This document shows positions 1-7,024 of a stretch of 8,672 nucleotides of DNA, piece after piece. The position numbers were made by a program, and so were the translations under genes. Source of the stretch: DATJPD01 sp036394195 (lineage in GTDB: Bacteria; Pseudomonadota; Alphaproteobacteria; CACIAM-22H2); assembly GCA_036394195.1 (NCBI GenBank), contig DASWFO010000107.1:1-8672 (forward strand). The letters run 5' to 3'. The notes below the pieces were generated by a model. It searched no databases, was not told the DNA's origin, and saw nothing but the letters and a program-made list of their open reading frames with translations. Every line of letters begins with the position of its first letter. Position 1 is the first letter of the stretch.

Positions 1-739
1 TGCGGATCACCGCACGGCACGGTCCGGACTCGACGATGCGGCCGGCATACATCACGGCGATGCGGTCGGCGACTTCGACCGCCACGCCGATGTCGTGCGT
101 GACGAAGATGACCGCCAGCCCGAGCTCGCGCTGCAGGGTCCGCAGCAGCAGCAGCACCTGGATCTGGACGGTCGCATCGAGTGCTGTCGTCGGTTCGTCG
201 GCGAGGAGGATCTTCGGCTTGCAGGCGAGCGCCAGCGCGATCATGGCGCGTTGACGCATGCCGCCGGACATCTCGTGCGGATAATTGTCGAGCCGCCGCT
301 CGGGCGACGGGATGCGCACGCGCTCGAACAGCTCCAGCGCGCGCGCACGGGCCTCGCGGAAAGAAATCGCTTCGTGCCGCACCACCGCCTCGGCGATCTG
401 GTCACCGACCCGGTAGACCGGATCGAACGCCAGGCCGGGGTCTTGGAAGACCATCGAGACCGTACGCCCCCGATAATCGGCAAGCTCGGAGGCCGGCATT
501 GCGAGCACGTCGCGGCCGTCGACGCGGACCGTGCCGCCGATCGTCGTCCGCGCCGGCGGCAGCAGCCGCAGCAGGGAGCGCAAGGTGACGCTCTTGCCCG
601 ATCCCGATTCGCCGAGCAGCGCCAGCACCTCGCCCCGGGCCAGGGCCAGGTCGACCCCGGCGACGGCGCGCACCGGCCTGGGCCCGCCAGAAAAATCGAC
701 GGTGAGCCCGCGGACGTCGACGATCGGATCGGCGGCCAT
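1..739 (-). CDS. DppD-type peptide/nickel ABC transporter ATP-binding protein, 3' end cut by window edge
   Basis: Reading the minus strand from the ATG at 739-737 gives an open frame of 246 codons that leaves the window at position 1 without a stop. It is an ABC ATPase: Walker A GESGSGKS at residues 43-50, Q-loop Gln99 in MVFQDP, signature MSGGMRQR at 157-164, Walker B ILLADEP at 177-183, and H-loop His215 in VTHD. The nucleotide-binding core is essentially complete; the missing part should be the last roughly 80 residues, including the C-terminal oligopeptide-transporter extension. The Q-loop context and the signature with Met for the usual Gln resemble DppD/OppD more than DppF. The start lies 3 nt after the stop of the upstream ATPase gene with no clear ribosome binding site, so coupled translation is likely. 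It should pair with the neighbouring ATPase to power import through the two permeases. Substrate cannot be told. Confidence 0.95.
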   Translation of the reverse strand, partial: MAADPIVDVRGLTVDFSGGPRPVRAVAGVDLALARGEVLALLGESGSGKSVTLRSLLRLLPPARTTIGGTVRVDGRDVLAMPASELADYRGRTVSMVFQDPGLAFDPVYRVGDQIAEAVVRHEAISFREARARALELFERVRIPSPERRLDNYPHEMSGGMRQRAMIALALACKPKILLADEPTTALDATVQIQVLLLLRTLQRELGLAVIFVTHDIGVAVEVADRIAVMYAGRIVESGPCRAVIR

Positions 740-742
740 GAC

Positions 743-1801
743 TTAAGCCGCCGCGGCGCGCTTGTGGCCAGAGCCGGCGACCGCCATGTGGCAGGCGACG
801 ATGTGCGTCTCGCCCACCACCGCGGGCGCCGGCTCCACGGCCGAGCACGGCGGCTCGGCGAAGCGGCAGCGGGTGTGGAAGCGGCATCCGGGCGGCGGAT
901 TGATCGGGTTGGGCGGGTCGCCCGAGATCGGGGCCTCTTGCGTGCGCGCGTCGGGATCGAGCGAGGGCATCGAGGCGAGCAAGGCCGCGGTGTAGGGATG
1001 GCGCGGTGCGGCGAAGATCGGCTCGGCCGGCCCGACCTCCGCCACCTTGCCCAGATACATCACCAGCACGCGGTCGGACATGAAGCGCACCACGTTCAGG
1101 TCGTGCGAAATGAACATGTAGGTGAGCCCGAACTCATCCTTGAGGTCGAGCAGAAGATTGAGCACCTGCGCCTCGATCGACTTGTCGAGTGCGGACACCG
1201 CCTCGTCGAGAATCAGCAGGCGCGGCTCCAGGGCGAGCGCCCGGGCGATATTGACCCGCTGGCGCTGGCCGCCCGACAGCTCGTGCGGGTAACGTCCGGC
1301 GAAGCGCGCGGGGTCGAGCCCGACGCGGTGCAGCAGATCGTGCGCGCGGCGTGCCGCGAGCTGGCGATCGACGCCGTGCACCAGCGGTCCAAACGCGATC
1401 GTATGCTCGACCGTCAGCCGCGGGTTCAGCGAGGCGTAGCTATCCTGGAAGACCATCTGGACCTGGCGCCTGAAGCTCCGGAGGTCGAGCGCCGCGGAGC
1501 CCACCGCCTCGCCATCGAAGAGGATCTCGCCCGCATCCGGCGCGATGATGCCCATCAACAGCCGGGCGATGGTGGACTTGCCGCAGCCCGATTCACCGAC
1601 GATCCCGAGGGTCTCGCCCTTGAGGATTTCGAAATCGACGCCGTCGACGGCGCGCACCACGGCCCCGACTCCGCCGAGCCACCCCTTTTTGGAGCGGAAA
1701 TGCTTGATGAGGCCGCGCGCGGTCAGGAGCGGTTGAGCCGGACCGCCGCGATCGCGCGGATCCGCCGCGGCCAGCGATCCCTTGGCGCCTTGCACGCTCA
1801 T
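743..1801 (-). CDS. DppF-type peptide/nickel ABC transporter ATP-binding protein
   Basis: Complete 352-residue ABC ATPase, a normal length for the family. Walker A GESGCGKS lies at 69-76, Gln119 in MVFQDSYASLNPRLTV, signature LSGGQRQR at 175-182, Walker B LLILDEA at 195-201 followed by VSALDKS, and the H-loop His233 in ISHD. The SYASLNPRLTV stretch after the Q-loop is characteristic of DppF/OppF. The C-terminal oligopeptide-transporter extension carries the HPYTAALLAS motif (268-277) and four cysteines (306, 312, 319, 337). The ATG at 1801 has AGGAG at 1811-1815, 9 nt upstream. The gene follows permease C after a 67-nt gap holding a strong hairpin, and its stop is 3 nt from the start of the DppD-type gene, so the ATPase order is F then D. 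The N-terminal 25 residues are low in hydrophobics and probably disordered; the tail ends in four alanines. Confidence 0.96.
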   Translation of the reverse strand: MSVQGAKGSLAAADPRDRGGPAQPLLTARGLIKHFRSKKGWLGGVGAVVRAVDGVDFEILKGETLGIVGESGCGKSTIARLLMGIIAPDAGEILFDGEAVGSAALDLRSFRRQVQMVFQDSYASLNPRLTVEHTIAFGPLVHGVDRQLAARRAHDLLHRVGLDPARFAGRYPHELSGGQRQRVNIARALALEPRLLILDEAVSALDKSIEAQVLNLLLDLKDEFGLTYMFISHDLNVVRFMSDRVLVMYLGKVAEVGPAEPIFAAPRHPYTAALLASMPSLDPDARTQEAPISGDPPNPINPPPGCRFHTRCRFAEPPCSAVEPAPAVVGETHIVACHMAVAGSGHKRAAAA

Positions 1802-1810
1802 GCGCCTTCG

Positions 1811-1815
1811 CTCCT
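1811..1815 (-). promoter_or_regulatory. Ribosome binding site of the DppF-type ATPase
   Basis: AGGAG on the minus strand, 9 nt before the ATG at 1801. It shows that this ATPase gene has its own initiation signal after the hairpin-containing gap rather than relying on coupling with permease C. Confidence 0.7.
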
Positions 1816-1840
1816 ATCGGAGCTCCGGCGCACGGGAGTC

Positions 1841-1868
1841 GCCCGCCGTCGCTTTAGCGAAGGCGGGC
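1841..1868 (-). repeat. REP-like stem-loop between permease C and the ATPase genes
   Basis: Arms of 7 bp (GCCCGCC 1841-1847 with GGCGGGC 1862-1868), one G/A mismatch (1848/1861), then an inner 4-bp stem TCGC (1849-1852)/GCGA (1857-1860) around a TTTA loop. It starts at the base next to the permease C stop codon. No T-tract follows in the direction of transcription, so it does not look like a strong intrinsic terminator. An mRNA-stabilising or partially attenuating hairpin, or a dispersed REP-like element, fits better. The stem shares the TCGCCCGC core with the hairpin at 3723-3744. A separate 10-bp perfect palindrome, CGGAGCTCCG, lies at 1818-1827 in the same gap. Confidence 0.7.
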
Positions 1869-2750
1869 TCACGCCTTCACCTCCATCGCCGAACGCAAGC
1901 CGTCCGAGAACAGGTTGAACGAAATGGAGGTGATGAAGATCATCGCCCCCGGCAAGGCGGCGACCAGCGGCTGGGCATGGATGGCGGTGCGCAGCGTGTT
2001 GAGCATGAGGCCCCATTCCGGCTCCGGCGGCTTCACGCCCAGGCCGAGGAACGACAGGCCCGAGGCCAGGATCATCGAGACGCTGATCAGGCTGGTGGCA
2101 TAGACGAAGATCGGCCCGAGCACGTTGCCCAGCACGTGCACCCGGACGATGGTCACCGCGCCGGCCCCGGTGATTCGCGCCGCCTCGACATAGTCGTAGG
2201 CGCGGATCTGGGTGGTGACGCTCTCGGCCACGCGCGCGATCGGCGGGATGAAGACGATGGTCAGGGAGACGATCGAGTTCACGATGCCGGCGCCGAGGGC
2301 CCCCGAGAGGGCGATCGCGAGCAGCACCGACGGAAACGCGTAGAACACGTCGATGGTGCGCATGATGACCGTGTTGAGCTTGCCGCCGATATAGCCGGAG
2401 AAGATCCCGAGCGTCGAGCCGATGGCAAAGGCCAGGAAGACCGGCGTTACACCCAGGAACAGCGACAGCCGGCCGCCATACAGCAGCCGGGTCAGCATGT
2501 CGCGGCCGAGCTCGTCGGAGCCGAGATGGAAGACCGCATCGCCGACCGGCCGCAGGCGGCGGATCATCGAGCTCTTGAACGGATCGGCGGGCGCGATCAA
2601 CGGCGCGAACAGCGCCGCGAGCACGATCAGGAGAAGGATCGCGGCGGCAGTCATTGCCACTCGATCGCGCAGGAGCCGGCGGCCGACGCTCGTCCAGTAG
2701 CCGCCCCGGGCCGGCAGCACGATCGGAACCGTCGCGGTGATGGTGGTCAT
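1869..2750 (-). CDS. DppC-type ABC transporter permease
   Basis: A 293-residue integral membrane protein of the peptide/nickel permease family, usual length. A cytoplasmic N-terminus of about 31 residues is followed by a first membrane helix at about 33-53. The family motif HLGSDELGRDMLTRLLYGGR lies at 75-94. About five more hydrophobic segments follow, and the EAA loop that contacts the ATPases runs from YVEAARITGAG at about 188 to 209. The C-terminal half has SFLGLGVKPPEPEWG at 233-247, another hallmark of DppC/OppC. The start ATG at 2750 is 3 nt from the permease B stop and has no convincing Shine-Dalgarno sequence, so translation is probably coupled to permease B. It should form the heterodimeric inner-membrane channel with permease B. 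It is followed immediately by a stem-loop. Confidence 0.96.
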   Translation of the reverse strand: MTTITATVPIVLPARGGYWTSVGRRLLRDRVAMTAAAILLLIVLAALFAPLIAPADPFKSSMIRRLRPVGDAVFHLGSDELGRDMLTRLLYGGRLSLFLGVTPVFLAFAIGSTLGIFSGYIGGKLNTVIMRTIDVFYAFPSVLLAIALSGALGAGIVNSIVSLTIVFIPPIARVAESVTTQIRAYDYVEAARITGAGAVTIVRVHVLGNVLGPIFVYATSLISVSMILASGLSFLGLGVKPPEPEWGLMLNTLRTAIHAQPLVAALPGAMIFITSISFNLFSDGLRSAMEVKA

Positions 2751-2753
2751 GCG

Positions 2754-3707
2754 TCAGGCCCGCTGGATGCGCGGGTCGATCGCCGTCTGCACGACGTCGA
2801 CGATCAGATTGAGACCGACGAAGAACATCGCCAGCACCAGGATGGTGCCCTGGAGCAACGGCAGATCGCGCTGGAAGATGGCGGAGTTGAGCAGAAACCC
2901 GGTGCCGGGCCACGAGAACACGGTCTCGATCAGGATCGAGCCGCCGAGCAGGTACCCGAGCTGCAAGCCCATGACCGCGAGCGCGGTCGGAGCGGCGTTG
3001 GCGACGACGTGCTTGAACACGCCCCATTCGCCGAGGCCCTTGGCACGCAAGGCCGACACGAACTCCTGGTTCAGGATATCGGCGACCAATGCGCGCACCG
3101 TGCGCGCGATGATCCCCATCGGGATCACCGACATCGTGATCGCCGGCAGGATCATGTAGCGCAGATGCTCGGGATCCGGGCGCCAGTTGGTCGACCCGCC
3201 GGGCCCGGCGCCGGTCGCGGGCAGCCAGTTGAGCTGCGCCGAGAAGATGATGACCAGCACCATGCCGAGCCAGTAATGCGGCACGCTGACGCCGAATACC
3301 GACAGCGCCGACGCGACCTTGTCGAGCCAGGAATCCCGCCGGTAGCCGGCGACGAAGCCGAAGAAATTGCCGAACGCGAAACCGATGAGCGTCGCGACCG
3401 CCGCCAGGATCAGGCTGTTGCCGACCGCGCGGCCGACCTCGCTCGCGACCGGCCGGCCGGTGGCAATCGACGTGCCGAGGTCGCCGTGGACCACCCGCCA
3501 CAGCCACAGCCCGTACTGCACGGGCAGCGGCTTGTCGAAGCCGTAGGCGGCGCGCATCTGCTCCTGCAGCGACGCCGGCGCGTCGCTTGGCAGGACCGCG
3601 GAGAGCGGATCGCCCGGTGCGAGATGGACCAGCAGGAAACAGACGACGCTGACCCCCAGCGCCACCGGCGTCACATACGCGAGCCGTTTTAGGATGTAGG
3701 TCAGCAT
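2754..3707 (-). CDS. DppB-type ABC transporter permease
   Basis: A 317-residue integral membrane protein with the DppB/OppB layout. Helix 1 lies at about 9-30, then comes the family motif HLAPGDP at 28-34 and a periplasmic segment to about residue 96. Five further hydrophobic segments follow (about 97-121, 133-157, 184-203, 237-262, 287-309). The EAA loop FVSALRAKGLGEWGVFKHVV covers about 216-235, and ETVFSWPGTG at 261-270 and the terminal DPRI at 311-314 are also typical. The ATG at 3707 is 39 nt after binding protein A2; AAGAG directly abuts it, which is too close to be a standard ribosome binding site. A perfect 9-bp hairpin stands in that gap and could lower permease expression relative to the binding proteins. 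Confidence 0.96.
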   Translation of the reverse strand: MLTYILKRLAYVTPVALGVSVVCFLLVHLAPGDPLSAVLPSDAPASLQEQMRAAYGFDKPLPVQYGLWLWRVVHGDLGTSIATGRPVASEVGRAVGNSLILAAVATLIGFAFGNFFGFVAGYRRDSWLDKVASALSVFGVSVPHYWLGMVLVIIFSAQLNWLPATGAGPGGSTNWRPDPEHLRYMILPAITMSVIPMGIIARTVRALVADILNQEFVSALRAKGLGEWGVFKHVVANAAPTALAVMGLQLGYLLGGSILIETVFSWPGTGFLLNSAIFQRDLPLLQGTILVLAMFFVGLNLIVDVVQTAIDPRIQRA

Positions 3708-3722
3708 CTCTTGGGAACTATA

Positions 3723-3744
3723 TTCGCCCGCTTCAGCGGGCGAA
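3723..3744 (-). repeat. Perfect 9-bp stem-loop between binding protein and permease genes
   Basis: Arms TTCGCCCGC (3723-3731) and GCGGGCGAA (3736-3744) pair perfectly around a TTCA loop (TGAA in the transcript). The structure begins 3 bases beyond the binding protein A2 stop codon. The transcript continues UAUAG rather than with a U-tract, so complete termination is unlikely. In ABC importer operons, hairpins at this junction commonly protect the upstream binding-protein message from 3' decay or partly attenuate readthrough (established pattern); that this one does so is inference. Confidence 0.8.
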
Positions 3745-3746
3745 AC

Positions 3747-5351
3747 TCACTTCGTCATCGAGATCGGCGAGAAGTCCTGGAACCAGTTCTGCGCCTGCAC
3801 GAAGCCCTTGACCTTCGCGGTCATCGCCCGCGCATTCACGTCGTGGGTAATCATCAGGAACAGCGCGTCATCGACATACTTCTCGTGGATCTTCTGCAGC
3901 ACCCCGACCTGCGCCTGCTTGTCGAAGGTGTTGCGCACCTGGTCGAACAGCTTGTCCATCTCGGGATCGCAGTAGTAGCCCCAGTTGGTTCCGGCGGGCG
4001 GCGCCAGGTCGCACTGGAGGTGGCGGATGAAGCCGGTGAACGGGTCCTGGATGAAATAGGAGTAGTTCATCCCGCTGGCCCCGCGGGCGGTGTCATGCTT
4101 GGCACCGGCGCGCCAGATATTGATCAGCGTGTTCCAGTCGACGACCTCGAACTCGATCTTGATGCCGACCTCCGCCAGGTTCTGCTGGACGAACTCGTTC
4201 ATCGGCAGCGGCAGCATCTGGCCCGAGCCGGAGGCGGAAATCAGGATCTTGGTGACCAGCGGCTTGGCGGGGCTGTAGCCGGCTTCGGCCAGGAGCTTCT
4301 TCGCCGCCTCCGGATCGTAGCTCAGCTTGAACGTCGGATGGCCGAACCATTGATGCCCGGGCGGCAGGAATCCCTTCGCCGGGATCATCAAGCCGCTGAG
4401 CAGCTCCTTGAGGCCTTCGCGATCGACGGCGAGATTTGCCGCCTTGCGGACGCGGATGTCATTCCACGGCGAGCCTTCGACCCGCGACAGGTGATAGGTC
4501 CAGTTGTGCGGATAGGCGTTGGTGACGATCTTGAAGCCGTGGCTGGTCAGCGACGCCACCGCATCGGGTGCGGGCGCTTCGATCCAGTCGACCTGCCCTG
4601 ATTCGAGGGCTGCCACGCGCGCGTTCGGCTCCGGCAGCGGAATCAGCACCAGCTTCTCGAGCTTCGGCACCCGCGCCTTGTCCCAGTAGTCGGCATTGCG
4701 CACCATTTCCGCGCGCTCGCGCGGCACGAACGCGGTCAGCTTCCAGGGGCCCGTGCCGGACGGCGTCTTGGCGAACTCGTCCCAGCTCTTGCCCAGCTTC
4801 TCCCACTGCGCCGGCGAGGAGATCATGAACCAGGCGAGCTGGTAGGGCAGCGTCGCGTCCGGCGTCTTGGTCTTGATCTCGACCGTGTATTTGTCGATCG
4901 CCTTGTACGTCCCGACCGAGGGTATGCGCGTGCGCCCCTGCGCCGACTGCCGCGGATCGAATTGCGGCGATTTGTTGTCGAGCAGCTTGTCGAGATTCCA
5001 CACCACGGCATCGGCCGTGAATTCGGAGCCGTCGTGAAATTTCGCACCTTCGCGCAGCTTGAAGGTCCACTTTGCCTTGTCGGTCGGATCGACCGACCAC
5101 GTGGTGGCGAGGCCGGGAACGAGGTCGGACGGCTTGTCGGCGGAGCTCAGGTCCCAGTTGACCAGCGCGTCATAGACCGTATAGCCCATGAAGCGCATGC
5201 CTTCGCCGCCATTGTCGGTCTGCCCCGTGGTGAGCGGGATGTCCGAGGCGGTCATGCCGATACGCAGCGTGCCCTGGGCGGATGCGGGCGCCGCCAGCGC
5301 CAGTGCGATCGTCAGCGCCGCCGCGGCGGCGCCCCACTTCGTCAGCGTCAT
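3747..5351 (-). CDS. Periplasmic substrate-binding protein A2, SBP family 5 (peptide/nickel type)
   Basis: A 534-residue secreted binding protein. The signal peptide has Lys5, a hydrophobic core of about residues 7-22 and an ASA cleavage site predicted after Ala25. The mature part has the family-5 signature region LVPGLATTW...FHDGSEFTADAVVWNLDK (about 77-122), plus PSGTGPWKL (197-205) and RNADYWD (218-224). The start ATG at 5351 has GGGGAG at 5361-5366, 9 nt upstream; the same frame is open further upstream only by chance, over the neighbouring gene. It lies 29 nt after binding protein A1, to which it is clearly paralogous: about 60% identical by eye over the first 100 mature residues. Its only two cysteines, 447 and 461, have no counterpart in A1 and could form a periplasmic disulfide. 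Ligand unknown; the family binds peptides, opines, nickel chelates and other small molecules. Confidence 0.95.
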   Translation of the reverse strand: MTLTKWGAAAAALTIALALAAPASAQGTLRIGMTASDIPLTTGQTDNGGEGMRFMGYTVYDALVNWDLSSADKPSDLVPGLATTWSVDPTDKAKWTFKLREGAKFHDGSEFTADAVVWNLDKLLDNKSPQFDPRQSAQGRTRIPSVGTYKAIDKYTVEIKTKTPDATLPYQLAWFMISSPAQWEKLGKSWDEFAKTPSGTGPWKLTAFVPRERAEMVRNADYWDKARVPKLEKLVLIPLPEPNARVAALESGQVDWIEAPAPDAVASLTSHGFKIVTNAYPHNWTYHLSRVEGSPWNDIRVRKAANLAVDREGLKELLSGLMIPAKGFLPPGHQWFGHPTFKLSYDPEAAKKLLAEAGYSPAKPLVTKILISASGSGQMLPLPMNEFVQQNLAEVGIKIEFEVVDWNTLINIWRAGAKHDTARGASGMNYSYFIQDPFTGFIRHLQCDLAPPAGTNWGYYCDPEMDKLFDQVRNTFDKQAQVGVLQKIHEKYVDDALFLMITHDVNARAMTAKVKGFVQAQNWFQDFSPISMTK

Positions 5352-5360
5352 GTGTCGATG

Positions 5361-5366
5361 CTCCCC
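5361..5366 (-). promoter_or_regulatory. Ribosome binding site of binding protein A2
   Basis: GGGGAG on the minus strand, 9 nt before the ATG at 5351. It fixes the start at the signal peptide rather than anywhere in the long accidental open frame upstream. Confidence 0.7.
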
Positions 5367-5380
5367 GCCTCTGGGCCGCT

Positions 5381-6970
5381 CTACTCGAGCCCAATGGTGG
5401 TCAGGTCCTGGAACCAGTGCTGCGCCTGGACGAATTTTTTGACCTTCGGCGACAGCGCGTGGGGATTGGTGTCGTGCACCACCCAGACCAGCGGCGCGTC
5501 GTCGACGACGACGGCGTGCGCCTGCGCGATCAGCGCGTCCTGCTTCGCCGGATCGAAGGTGCGCTTGGCCTGGTCGATCAGCGCATCGACCTTGGGGTTC
5601 GCATAGAAGCCCCAGTTGACGCCGACCGGCGCCACCTGGCGCGAGTCGAAGAATCGGATGAGCGCCAAAAGCGGGTCCGATGTCACATAGGCGATGTTGT
5701 TCGCCGTGATCCCGGCGTTCATCTCGTCCTTCGCCCCCTTGCGCCAGTGCGTATAGAGCGTCTCCAACTCGACGACCTTGAAGTCGATCTGGATGCCGAT
5801 CTCCTTGAAGCTTTCCTGCAGGAACTCGTTCATCGGCAAAGAGAGCATCTGGCCGGTGCCACCCTGGGCAATGACGAAGGTGGCCTTCAGCGGCTTTTCG
5901 GGCGAGTAGCCGGCTTCGGCGACCAGCCGCTTCGCCTCCTCCGGATCGTATTTGAGATCGAAGCTGGGTTTGCCGAACCACGGGCTCTGCGGATCGACCT
6001 GGCCCTTCGCCGGCTTCGCCAGGCCGTTCATGAGGGCCACGACGCCCTCGCGGTCGACCGCCAAGTTCAGCGCGTGGCGCAACCGCACGTCGGTCCAGGG
6101 CGAGCCCGGCAGGGTGCTCAGGTGATAGTTCCAGACATGCGGCGTCACGTTGTCGACGATCCGCATGCCCGCCTGCTTCAGCTGCGGCACCGCGTCGGGC
6201 GCCGGCGTCTCGATCAGGTCGACCTGCCCCGCCAGCAGCGCATTCGTGCGCGACAGCGCCTCGGGCAGCGGAATCAGGATCATCCGATCCGCCTTCGGCA
6301 GCCGGGTCTTGTCCCAATAGTCGGGATTGCGCACCAGTTCGACGCGCTCGCGCGGCACCAGGCGATCGAGCTTGAACGGACCTGTACCGGATGGCTCGCT
6401 CGCAAACTTGTCCCAATCCTTGCCGAGCTTCTCGTACTGCGCCGGGCTCGAGACCAGGAACCACAGCATCTGATACGGAAAGAATGCATCGACGTCCTTG
6501 GTCGTGATCTCGACCGTGTCGTCGTCGAGCTTGCGGTAACTCGCCACGGAAGGAAGCCGCGGCCGCACCTGGGCGCTCTGGCGTTTGTCGAACTGCGGCG
6601 ATTTCTCGTCGAGGACCTTGTCGAGGTTCCAGATCACCGCGTCCGCCGTGAACGTGCTGCCGTCGTGGAACTTGACGCCCTTGCGAAGCGCGAAGCGCCA
6701 TTTCGTCTGGTCGGCCGGGTCGACCTTCCAGTCGGTCGCGAGGCCGGGCACCAGCTTGCCCGGCCGGTCGGCGACGTTCATCTCCCAGGCGACCAGCGGG
6801 TCGTAGATCGTGAAGCCGGTGAACTGATACGCGCCCGCACCGCGGTCGGGCTGACCGGTGGTCAGCGGGACATCCGACATCGAGATGCCGTAGCGCACCA
6901 CCGATTCCGCGCCGGCGGGGGCGCCCCAGGCCACGACGGCAGCCAACACCAATGACGTGAGAACGCGCAT
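5381..6970 (-). CDS. Periplasmic substrate-binding protein A1, SBP family 5 (peptide/nickel type), first gene of the operon
   Basis: A 529-residue secreted family-5 binding protein. The signal peptide is short, with Arg2, a hydrophobic core at about 4-17 and an AGA cleavage site predicted after Ala21. The mature protein begins with RYGISMSDVPLTTGQ, then the signature region LVPGLATDW...FHDGSTFTADAVIWNLDK (about 73-118), PSGTGPFKL and RNPDYWD. The ATG at 6970 is preceded by AAAGGAAG with a 7-nt gap. It is the promoter-proximal gene of the importer operon and lies downstream of a predicted sigma-54 promoter. Its neighbour A2 aligns nearly end to end with few or no gaps, so the pair looks like a tandem duplication followed by divergence. 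Unlike A2 it contains no cysteine. Ligand unknown; it may share the permeases with A2 and widen the transporter's substrate range. Confidence 0.95.
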   Translation of the reverse strand: MRVLTSLVLAAVVAWGAPAGAESVVRYGISMSDVPLTTGQPDRGAGAYQFTGFTIYDPLVAWEMNVADRPGKLVPGLATDWKVDPADQTKWRFALRKGVKFHDGSTFTADAVIWNLDKVLDEKSPQFDKRQSAQVRPRLPSVASYRKLDDDTVEITTKDVDAFFPYQMLWFLVSSPAQYEKLGKDWDKFASEPSGTGPFKLDRLVPRERVELVRNPDYWDKTRLPKADRMILIPLPEALSRTNALLAGQVDLIETPAPDAVPQLKQAGMRIVDNVTPHVWNYHLSTLPGSPWTDVRLRHALNLAVDREGVVALMNGLAKPAKGQVDPQSPWFGKPSFDLKYDPEEAKRLVAEAGYSPEKPLKATFVIAQGGTGQMLSLPMNEFLQESFKEIGIQIDFKVVELETLYTHWRKGAKDEMNAGITANNIAYVTSDPLLALIRFFDSRQVAPVGVNWGFYANPKVDALIDQAKRTFDPAKQDALIAQAHAVVVDDAPLVWVVHDTNPHALSPKVKKFVQAQHWFQDLTTIGLE

Positions 6971-6977
6971 CGACCGT

Positions 6978-6983
6978 CTTCCT
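6978..6983 (-). promoter_or_regulatory. Ribosome binding site of binding protein A1
   Basis: AGGAAG, within AAAGGAAGA, on the minus strand, 7 nt before the ATG at 6970. It lies inside the roughly 28-nt leader predicted from the sigma-54 promoter. Confidence 0.75.
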
Positions 6984-7008
6984 TTGTGAGGGAGTTCGAT
7001 GCGTTACG

Positions 7009-7024
7009 AGCAAGATCGGTGCCA
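7009..7024 (-). promoter_or_regulatory. Predicted sigma-54 (RpoN) promoter of the ABC importer operon
   Basis: On the minus strand TGGCAC (7024-7019), five bases CGATC, then TTGCT (7013-7009). This matches the core TGGCAC-N5-TTGCW at every defined position and keeps the GG-N10-GC spacing required by RpoN. The base before TGG and the one after CAC depart from the extended consensus (YTGGCACG). With C7010 as -12, transcription would start near 6998, giving a leader of about 28 nt to the ATG of binding protein A1. A single promoter match can arise by chance, but its position and orientation immediately before a well-placed ribosome binding site and an operon support it. I saw no convincing sigma-70 promoter here. 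Confidence 0.72.

Noticed and set aside
95..1918. 607-residue open frame on the plus strand
   Set aside because: It is antisense to two ABC ATPases with intact motifs. The product is Arg/His/Glu/Asp-rich without domain pattern or start signal, typical of antisense frames in GC-rich coding DNA.
1798..3507. 569-residue minus-strand open frame
   Set aside because: Runs across both permease genes in a different frame and through their junction; Arg-rich with no membrane segments, while the real frames show clear family motifs.
1782..3692. 636-residue open frame on the plus strand
   Set aside because: Antisense to the two permease genes; its extreme Asp/Arg/Gln/His content mirrors hydrophobic codons on the other strand.
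5282..6955. 557-residue open frame on the plus strand
   Set aside because: Antisense to binding protein A1, whose sense frame has a signal peptide, ribosome binding site and family motifs.
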